DNA of 10,755 nucleotides from Chloroflexota bacterium (lineage in GTDB: Bacteria; Chloroflexota; Dormibacteria; Aeolococcales; Aeolococcaceae), in NCBI GenBank assembly GCA_028287605.1, contig JAQBPI010000116.1:1-10755 (forward strand), given 5' to 3'. Shown piece after piece: positions 5,703-10,755 of this stretch (the stretch's first letter is position 1; every line of letters starts with the position of its first letter). The notes beneath the pieces were generated by a model. That model was not told the DNA's origin. It saw only the letters and a list, made by a program, of their open reading frames with translations, and made no database searches. The translations under genes were made by a program, and so were the position numbers.

Positions 5703-6947
5703 ATGAGACGATTCATCCTCACGGCCCTCGTCGCCCTCCTCGGAGCGGCGGCGATGACCGGGCTGCGCACCACCTCGGTGTCCGCCCACGGCGAGATCGC
5801 CCAGGAGGGCTTCGTCCGCATGGAGGCGGTCGGCTGGTGGGACGTCAGGTTCTCCAGGTCCGACCTCACCCAGAACGACAACATGGTCATCTCCGGCACC
5901 ACCAAGCTGCTGGAGACCTGGCCGTCGAACATGAGCAACGGCAACCCCGAGATCTGCTACCTCACGGTGGTGGAGCCGGGCGCGCGGTTCGTCCTGGTCG
6001 ACCGCAAGATCAACGGCATGGAGTCGCCCCAGTCGTTCTTCTGCAGCAAGGGGAGCGTCTACAACTTCTCCATGACCCTGCGGGCGCGTGACCCGGGGAA
6101 CTGGCACGTCCACCCGGCGCTCGCGGTCAAGGAGTCGGGCACGCTCATCGGCCCCGGCCAGTACGTCAACATCAACTCCAGCCCGTCCGGGTTCAGCTTC
6201 CCGATCACCCTGCTCAACGGCAAGAGCATCGACGTCGAGAGCTACGGCACCTGGCTCGTCCTCGGATTTTCGGCGATCACCCTGGTGCTGGGGATGTGGT
6301 GGTTGCTCTACTGGACGGTGCCGGGCGGGGTCAAGCGCACCATCACCCGGCTGCGGGTCGCCAACGAGCTGCCCCTCAACCAGGATGGCGGCCCCGCGGT
6401 GGGCATCATCACCCGCCGCGACCATCGCCACATGGCGTACATCACCGGTGCCGCCGTGGTACTGACGGGGGTCGGCTTCCTCTGGGCCTCGAGCCACTAC
6501 TCGGGGAACATCCCGCTGCAGGTGCAGTGGGTGAAGCCGCCGGCGCCGCCGGTGCAGGCGCAGCTGGCCACCGCGCAGGCCACCGACGCCATCTACGACA
6601 CGGCCAGCGACACGCTGAAGATCGAGACCACGGTGACCAACACCGCGAAGAGCCCGGTCACCGTCAGCGCCTTCAGGACCGGGAACCTGACCTTCCTCAA
6701 CCCGATCGCCGGGCTGCCGCACGGCGACTACGAGTACCAGATGAAGGTGAGCCCGGAGGGCACCATCGAGCCCGGCCAGACCGGGAAGGTCACCATCAGC
6801 CTCCCCGGCGATGTGCTGCGGAAGCAGGAGCTGCTCCCACTCGGCCAGGCGCAGTACGTCGTCGCCGGCGTGCTCGAGCTCACCGATGCGGACGGGAACC
6901 GGAACTTCGACACCATCAACACCTCGCTCAACCCCACGTCCACCTGA
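5703..6947 (+). CDS. pmoB: Copper membrane monooxygenase subunit B (PmoB/AmoB/HmoB family)
   Basis: A 414-residue subunit B with the periplasmic or extracytoplasmic copper domain. A Sec signal peptide (MRRFILTALVALLGAAAMTG..SVSA) should be cut before H29, leaving HGE as the mature N-terminus. In pMMO the N-terminal histidine amine is a Cu_B ligand (His33 in Methylococcus). The other two Cu_B ligands are present as H135 and H137 in GNWHVHPAL. The N-terminal cupredoxin domain spans about 29-180, membrane helices lie at about 183-205 and 245-264, and a second cupredoxin domain at about 285-410. Positions equivalent to the bis-His Cu_A ligands His48 and His72 appear to be G44 and K68 in my hand alignment, so that site is probably absent. 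A perfect AGGAGGGGAG (5686-5695) sits 7 nt before the ATG and overlaps the pmoA stop. The protein has all parts needed for the complex and shows no truncation. Confidence 0.95.
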   Translation: MRRFILTALVALLGAAAMTGLRTTSVSAHGEIAQEGFVRMEAVGWWDVRFSRSDLTQNDNMVISGTTKLLETWPSNMSNGNPEICYLTVVEPGARFVLVDRKINGMESPQSFFCSKGSVYNFSMTLRARDPGNWHVHPALAVKESGTLIGPGQYVNINSSPSGFSFPITLLNGKSIDVESYGTWLVLGFSAITLVLGMWWLLYWTVPGGVKRTITRLRVANELPLNQDGGPAVGIITRRDHRHMAYITGAAVVLTGVGFLWASSHYSGNIPLQVQWVKPPAPPVQAQLATAQATDAIYDTASDTLKIETTVTNTAKSPVTVSAFRTGNLTFLNPIAGLPHGDYEYQMKVSPEGTIEPGQTGKVTISLPGDVLRKQELLPLGQAQYVVAGVLELTDADGNRNFDTINTSLNPTST

Positions 6948-6990
6948 CGGGACATGACATGACACGGCCGCCGGATCGTCGGAGAACGTG

Positions 6991-7284
6991 ATGCAGGAGA
7001 TCGTCGCGCGAGCGATCCTCGCGCACAGCATGGCGCAGAGCATCTGGGAGATGCTCGCGCTCATCGGACCCTTCGCCATCGTCTTCGGCGCCGGCGCCGT
7101 GCTCGTCATCGGGCCGATCGTGCGCAACCAGGGTGAGCGGTATCAGCATCACCCCATCCGCGGGGACGAGACCACCCCGCCCACCAACGGCAGCACCAAA
7201 CCCTCCCGGGCGGCGGCCTCCTCGGGACCCCCTGAGAGCCAGGTCGCCGCCCCCTCGGGGACACATCCCGAGGAGCCGAACTAG
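6991..7284 (+). CDS. Small single-pass membrane protein with Pro/Ser-rich tail, downstream of pmoB
   Basis: A 97-residue protein I do not recognise. The ATG at 6991 is chosen over the adjacent GTG at 6988 because GGAG (6981-6984) is 6 nt from the ATG. Residues about 16-42 (IWEMLALIGPFAIVFGAGAVLVIGPIV) form one membrane helix, preceded by a short amphipathic segment and followed by RNQGER. The last 50 residues are a hydrophilic Pro/Ser/Thr/Gly-rich tail, probably disordered. There is no cysteine and no CxxM, so it is not PmoD-like, and it lacks the length and pattern of AmoE or AmoD. The position 43 nt after pmoB and 19 nt before the hydrolase, on the same strand, makes it part of the operon. 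A structural or assembly role for the oxygenase complex, analogous to the extra small helices seen in CuMMO structures, is a guess from context. Confidence 0.75.
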   Translation: MQEIVARAILAHSMAQSIWEMLALIGPFAIVFGAGAVLVIGPIVRNQGERYQHHPIRGDETTPPTNGSTKPSRAAASSGPPESQVAAPSGTHPEEPN

Positions 7285-7303
7285 ACCCCCATCCCACCAC
7301 CGC

Positions 7304-8221
7304 ATGGGCCACGACGCTTTTCTCGACCTGCCCCCGAACGACCCGGCCTGGGGTCACGGGCTCTGCTCGGACCGCCAGGGCCACCGGGTGCACTACGTCC
7401 GCCTCGGCGGCGGTGCCCCGGTGGTGCTGCTCCACGGCTGGCCCGGCCTCTGGTACGACCACCGACGCGTCATTCCCACACTCGGCGCCGAGGTCGACGT
7501 GGTCGCTCCCGACCTGCGCGGCTTCGGCGCCTCCGACGCGCCCGACCTGCCCCCCGAGACCGGATACGGGCGCGAGGCCCAGGCGCGGATGGTGCTCGAC
7601 CTCATGGACGCCCTCGAGCTCGACCGTGCCGTCCTCGCCGGCTACGACGTCGGCTCCGCGGTCGCCCAGACGGTGGCCCGCCTCGCCCCCGGGCGCGTCC
7701 GCGGCCTGGTGCTCGGCGCCCCGCTGCACCCGGGCTCGGGCGCCCGCGCGCTCCTGCCCGTCCACCAGCGGGAGTTCTGGTACCAGGACTTCCACCGCCT
7801 CCCCCTGGCGGTGGAGCTGGCCGGGCGCGACCGCGCCTCGGTCGAGACCTACCTCGGGCACTTCTACCGGCACTGGACCGGCCTCCAGGAGACGGTGCGC
7901 CCCGCCGAGCTCGCCGCCGTCGTCGACGCCTACGCGGTGCCGGGCGCGTTCGACGCCAGCCTCAACTGGTACCGGTCGGGCGCGGGCACCCTGGAGACGG
8001 CGCGCCGGGCGGCGGCGGAGCCGGCACCCGCCCCGCCGCCGCTGCCGCACCCCACCGAGGTGCTCTGGGGCGAGCGCGACCCGCTCTTCCCACCCGACTG
8101 GGCGGAGGGGCTGGAGCGCACCCTCGCCGACCACCGGCTGCGGGTCCTGCCGGGGGTGGGGCACTTCATCCCCTTCGAGGCGCCGGACGCGCTGGTCCAG
8201 GCGGTGCGCTCGCTGCTCTGA
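7304..8221 (+). CDS. Alpha/beta-hydrolase, epoxide hydrolase type
   Basis: A 305-residue alpha/beta-hydrolase that most resembles soluble epoxide hydrolases, which open an epoxide to a diol through an Asp ester intermediate. Visible elements: HGWPG at 44-48 (oxyanion HGxP), APDLRGFG at 68-75, nucleophile elbow GYDVGS with D115, lid tyrosines Y160 (FWYQ) and Y223 in NWYR, catalytic acid D259 (WGERDPLF) and base H287 (GVGHFIP). Both lid tyrosines plus an Asp nucleophile favour epoxide hydrolase over esterase; a haloalkane or fluoroacetate dehalogenase is the main alternative. No Shine-Dalgarno is visible before the ATG, and the 19-nt gap after the small membrane protein suggests translational coupling or another weak start. 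In-frame codons upstream lie inside the previous gene. In this operon it would remove epoxides formed when the monooxygenase acts on alkenes, or protect against them. Confidence 0.85.
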   Translation: MGHDAFLDLPPNDPAWGHGLCSDRQGHRVHYVRLGGGAPVVLLHGWPGLWYDHRRVIPTLGAEVDVVAPDLRGFGASDAPDLPPETGYGREAQARMVLDLMDALELDRAVLAGYDVGSAVAQTVARLAPGRVRGLVLGAPLHPGSGARALLPVHQREFWYQDFHRLPLAVELAGRDRASVETYLGHFYRHWTGLQETVRPAELAAVVDAYAVPGAFDASLNWYRSGAGTLETARRAAAEPAPAPPPLPHPTEVLWGERDPLFPPDWAEGLERTLADHRLRVLPGVGHFIPFEAPDALVQAVRSLL

Positions 8222-8224
8222 GCC

Positions 8225-8241
8225 GGCCGGGCTACCCGGTC
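8225..8241. terminator. Hairpin between convergent genes, possible bidirectional terminator
   Basis: GGCCGGG (8225-8231) pairs with CCCGGTC (8235-8241) with one G-T wobble and a CTA loop. It sits across the 10-bp gap between the hydrolase stop and the DedA stop, and the loop is the DedA stop codon read in reverse. There is no T-run on either side, so intrinsic termination would be of the GC-hairpin-only kind. Confidence 0.3.
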
Positions 8242-9122
8242 CTGAGCCGCCGGGCGTGCCGGGCCCGGTAGGTGACCCGGAAGAGCGCCTCGCCGAGCGT
8301 GGTGCGGCTCAGGGTGCGCGAGAGGGCGAGGTAGACGGCGACCGACACCGCCACCTGCACGCTGAGCAGCACCGAGTCGTTCACCCGCCGTCCGGGGCCG
8401 AGGAACGCGTCGACGATGGTGTCCAGCCCGCTGACGATGAGCGCGATCGCGGCGAGGTCGACGACCACGGCGAGCGCCAGGCGGACCGCGTGGAAGCGGC
8501 GCGGCGGCGGCGCCTCCTCCCCCGGCCCGCCGGGGATGGGGATGTGGCGCACCGCGAGGTAGCCGGCCAGGCCGATGAGGATGAACACCGCGCCGCGCAG
8601 CATCAGGTGCTCGAGGCGGCCGAGGTAGTGCTCGACGGGGGTGCCCACGGCGGTGCCGAGGCCGACGAACACCGTCTCCCAGATGATGATCGAGGGGATC
8701 AGGCCGGCGAGGAAGGTGCGGCGCGGCACCTGGAGCGCGCCCGCGACCAGGGTGGTGTTGATGCGCAGGCCGGGGATGAGGCGGGCGACGAGGATGGTCC
8801 ACGGACCGGCGTTGCGCAGCCGCTCGGAGGCCCTCTCGAGGTGCCTGCCGGCGCGCAGCCGCTCGGCCAGCGCCCAGAGCGCGCGAGCGCCGATGGCACG
8901 GGCCCAGGTGTAGCCGACCGTGGCGCCGGTCAGCGAGGCGAGGAAGGCGAGGGGGAGGAAGAGCACCGGGTCGAGCCCGCGGGTGGAGATGAGCACCCCG
9001 GCGGCGACCAGCACCAGGTCGCCGGGCGCCATCGGCAGGGGCACCCCCGCCTCCTCGACGAAGATGAGGCTGCACAGGACGATCAGCGCGGACCAGCCGT
9101 GGACGGCGTTGAGCAGGCTCAC
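8232..9122 (-). CDS. DedA/SNARE-associated family membrane protein
   Basis: A 296-residue inner-membrane protein of the DedA superfamily, whose members act in lipid (undecaprenyl phosphate or phospholipid) flipping and envelope homeostasis. The N-terminal signature FVEEAGVPLPMAPGD is at 21-35 (E23, P28, P30, G34, D35), followed by a GY..AR..GAR stretch. The second conserved block is VARLIPGLR at 112-120 (R114, P117, R120). Residues 1-195 cover the normal DedA length. The remaining 100 residues add two further hydrophobic helices (about 213-232 and 251-268) joined by a linker, and a very basic C-terminus, a less usual extension. The start is a GTG at 9122-9120 with only a weak upstream G-rich site. 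The FtsX-type permease ends 9 bp upstream on the same strand, so the two are probably co-transcribed. It converges on the monooxygenase operon and shows no functional link to it. Confidence 0.88.
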   Translation of the reverse strand: MSLLNAVHGWSALIVLCSLIFVEEAGVPLPMAPGDLVLVAAGVLISTRGLDPVLFLPLAFLASLTGATVGYTWARAIGARALWALAERLRAGRHLERASERLRNAGPWTILVARLIPGLRINTTLVAGALQVPRRTFLAGLIPSIIIWETVFVGLGTAVGTPVEHYLGRLEHLMLRGAVFILIGLAGYLAVRHIPIPGGPGEEAPPPRRFHAVRLALAVVVDLAAIALIVSGLDTIVDAFLGPGRRVNDSVLLSVQVAVSVAVYLALSRTLSRTTLGEALFRVTYRARHARRLRTG

Positions 9123-9131
9123 CCCGCAAGC

Positions 9132-10755
9132 CTAGAGCTCGCGGAGCATCGCCCCGGTGAGCCGGGTCAGCCGGCGGCTGAACACCAGCACCACCGCGGC
9201 CACGGCGAGCACCGCCACCGCCGCCGCCGATCCCAGGTAGGCGGCGGGCACCCGCAGCGCCGCCGGCGGCGGGTCGAAGACCCCGGAGAGCACCGCCACC
9301 AGCATCTCCGAGAGCGCCCACCCGGCCAGCGCCCCGGCGGCCAGGCCACCGGCGACGACGACGACCGCCTCCGCCCAGAGGAAGGCGGCGAGCTGCCGCG
9401 GGCGCGCGCCCAGGGCGGCGGCGAGGGCGAAGGTGCGCCGCCGCTCCACCACGCCGAGGGCGAGCAGCAGCCCGGTCGAGGCGGCGCCGAAGACCAGCGC
9501 GAAGGCGAGCTCGACTCGGGTGAGGCCGCCGAGGTCGACGGCGGTGAGGCTGGACCCGACCACGCGCCGGGTGGTGGCGATGTCCGTGACCACCGGGCCC
9601 ACCCCCAGCGCACGGCGCGCCGCCGCGGCCACCCCTGTGGGCGCGGTGCCCGCGGTGTCGACCAGGTAGGTGGAGGCGGAGGGATCGCCGGTCATCGCCC
9701 CGATGTAGGCGGCGTTGGCGACGAGGAAGCTGTCCCGCGGCGCGGTGGGGAACTCGGAGGCGATGCCCGCGTAGCGGAAGGTGACCGGGACCAGCGCCTG
9801 GCTGCGCCGGTCCTGGAGGCGCAGGGTGAGGTGGTCGCCGGGCTGGAGCTGGAAGTCCCTCACCGTCTCGGCGCTGACCAGGATGGCGTCCTGCTGGGCG
9901 GCGAGCCGTCCCATCAGCTGCGCCGCGGTCGCTCCCGTGAAGTAGGCGTCCTGGAGGCTGGCGGCGGCGGTGATCGTCCCCGGGCGGACCCCGAAGATGT
10001 CCTGGAGGTCGGCGCCCACGTACGCGAACCGGTGCACCAGGGGCTCGACCGCGCGCACCCCGTCGAGGGCGGCGAGCCGCGCCGCGGTGCCGGTCGAGGC
10101 GGGGGCGCCGGGCGGCTCGGTGACGGTGACGTCGGCGCCATTGGTGAGCCGGGCGTCGACCTCCGCCTGCTGCGCGTAGGTCGCGTTGAAGACCGAGGTG
10201 GAGGCGGCGAACGCGGCGGTCAGGCCGACCAGCACCAGCCCGGGGGCGAGCAGGCGGCGCTGACGGCTCAGCGACGCGGAGACGCTCGAGGCGAGCGGGC
10301 CGGCGAGCGGGCGCACCGCGCGGGTGAGGAGGCCGCGGCCGCGGCGCAGCAGCAGCTCGGCGAGGCTCCAGGTGAGGAGCGCGGTCGCCACCCAGAGGCT
10401 GGCGGGGCCGGCGAGGGCGAGGTAGTCGACGGAGATGCTCGGCACCCCCTCGGGGGCGAGCACCAGGGTGTACCCCTGCCGGCTGGTGACCAGCCAGGTG
10501 GCCACGGCCACGCCCAGGAGGATCGTGCCCAGCGTCGCCGGGACCCACAGGGGGCGGTCGCGGCGGCCCTCGACGCGGCGGGCCCCGGTCACGGTGAGGC
10601 GGCGGGCGTCGCGCATCGCCGGGACGGCGACCACCAGGGCGGCGACGAGCAGTCCGGCCCCCACCGGCAGGCCGTCCCAGAGCACGGTGGCGGCGTCGCC
10701 GCCGAAGCCCGCTCCACCGAAGGCCAGCCGGCCGGCGACGCCGGCGAGCAGCAGC
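9132..10755 (-). CDS. ABC transporter permease with FtsX domains, 5' end beyond the window
   Basis: The reading frame stays open to the right edge, so the start lies outside and 540 residues are visible. In protein order: the end of a first membrane block (GAGLLVAALVVAVPAMRDARRLTV, an FtsX-like helix with its basic exit), several further helices, then SRQRRLLAPGLVLVGLTAAFA starting a periplasmic MacB-PCD-like domain (ADVTVTEP...). The C-terminal FtsX domain has about four helices, including ELAFALVFGAASTGLLLALGVVERRRTFALAAALGARPRQL, which has the typical RR.ALA.LGA...L coupling-helix pattern. This is the double-FtsX permease type that works with a MacB/LolD-like ATPase, which should be encoded upstream of the gene, outside the window. 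A GTG at 10685 could be misread as the start, but coding continues past it. DedA follows 9 bp downstream. The transported substrate is unknown; lipoprotein, lipid or peptide export is usual for the family. Confidence 0.88.
   Translation of the reverse strand, partial: LLLAGVAGRLAFGGAGFGGDAATVLWDGLPVGAGLLVAALVVAVPAMRDARRLTVTGARRVEGRRDRPLWVPATLGTILLGVAVATWLVTSRQGYTLVLAPEGVPSISVDYLALAGPASLWVATALLTWSLAELLLRRGRGLLTRAVRPLAGPLASSVSASLSRQRRLLAPGLVLVGLTAAFAASTSVFNATYAQQAEVDARLTNGADVTVTEPPGAPASTGTAARLAALDGVRAVEPLVHRFAYVGADLQDIFGVRPGTITAAASLQDAYFTGATAAQLMGRLAAQQDAILVSAETVRDFQLQPGDHLTLRLQDRRSQALVPVTFRYAGIASEFPTAPRDSFLVANAAYIGAMTGDPSASTYLVDTAGTAPTGVAAAARRALGVGPVVTDIATTRRVVGSSLTAVDLGGLTRVELAFALVFGAASTGLLLALGVVERRRTFALAAALGARPRQLAAFLWAEAVVVVAGGLAAGALAGWALSEMLVAVLSGVFDPPPAALRVPAAYLGSAAAVAVLAVAAVVLVFSRRLTRLTGAMLREL

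Noticed and set aside
4013..6947. Assignment as an ammonia monooxygenase or a methane monooxygenase
   Set aside because: No hydroxylamine oxidoreductase, cytochromes, methanol dehydrogenase or PmoD-like gene is present, and an NAD-type ADH and epoxide hydrolase are in the operon. Substrate is left open, with hydrocarbons favoured.
6991..7284. PmoD-like copper protein
   Set aside because: It has no cysteine, no CxxM motif, and no signal peptide plus C-terminal helix arrangement.
7304..8221. Serine esterase or lipase
   Set aside because: The nucleophile elbow is GYDVGS with Asp, not a GxSxG serine, and the lid tyrosines point to epoxide hydrolase.
7930..10548. Long open frame of 872 codons on the minus strand
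   Set aside because: It is an Arg/Pro/Gly/Ala-rich shadow created by high GC at codon third positions. It crosses the convergent hydrolase, DedA and FtsX genes and has no family content.
10614..10685. GTG at 10685 as the true start of the FtsX permease
   Set aside because: The frame continues as plausible coding sequence to the window edge, and the protein begins mid-way through an FtsX block at that GTG, so the gene is cut by the window.

Overview
This is a very GC-rich window. Its centre is a copper membrane monooxygenase (CuMMO, the pMMO/AMO/hydrocarbon monooxygenase family) operon on the + strand. The pmoC-pmoA-pmoB order, the NAD-type alcohol dehydrogenase upstream and the high GC point to an actinobacterial or Chloroflexota/Dormibacterota-like soil bacterium. 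They do not suggest a classical proteobacterial methanotroph or nitrifier. The host is an inference: there is no rRNA or other phylogenetic marker in the window.

Layout. Bases 1-630 carry no convincing gene and are full of repeats: two diverged copies of a hairpin-rich repeat of about 170 nt in inverted orientation (21-190 and 308-474), then a short tandem array of alternating 32- and 28-nt units (482-629). A 74-residue protein with one membrane segment and a CxxC/CxxC zinc-ribbon-like tail is encoded on the minus strand (851-627), divergent from the main operon. The region 852-1130 between them should hold the divergent promoters; it contains a 14-bp direct repeat and a small hairpin.

The + strand operon runs 1131-8221 with short gaps or overlaps: an amidohydrolase-2 protein, a DUF59/MIP18-like iron-sulfur-assembly-type protein with a long C-terminal extension, a zinc alcohol dehydrogenase, a possible 21-codon ORF, then PmoC, PmoA and PmoB, a 97-residue single-pass membrane protein with a Pro/Ser-rich tail, and an alpha/beta-hydrolase of the epoxide hydrolase type. 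As I recall, the amidohydrolase/DUF59/ADH trio normally accompanies soluble di-iron propane monooxygenases (prm/mim clusters) of actinobacteria. Here the oxygenase slot is filled by a copper membrane enzyme. The simplest reading is oxidation of a short alkane or alkene to an alcohol (ADH) or epoxide (epoxide hydrolase), with the small proteins helping assembly or metal loading. No methanol dehydrogenase, hydroxylamine oxidoreductase or soluble monooxygenase subunit is present in the window.

Bases 8232-10755 hold a separate minus-strand pair that converges on the operon: a DedA-family membrane protein, preceded by an FtsX-domain ABC permease that is cut by the right edge of the window. They look like housekeeping or envelope genes unrelated to the monooxygenase.
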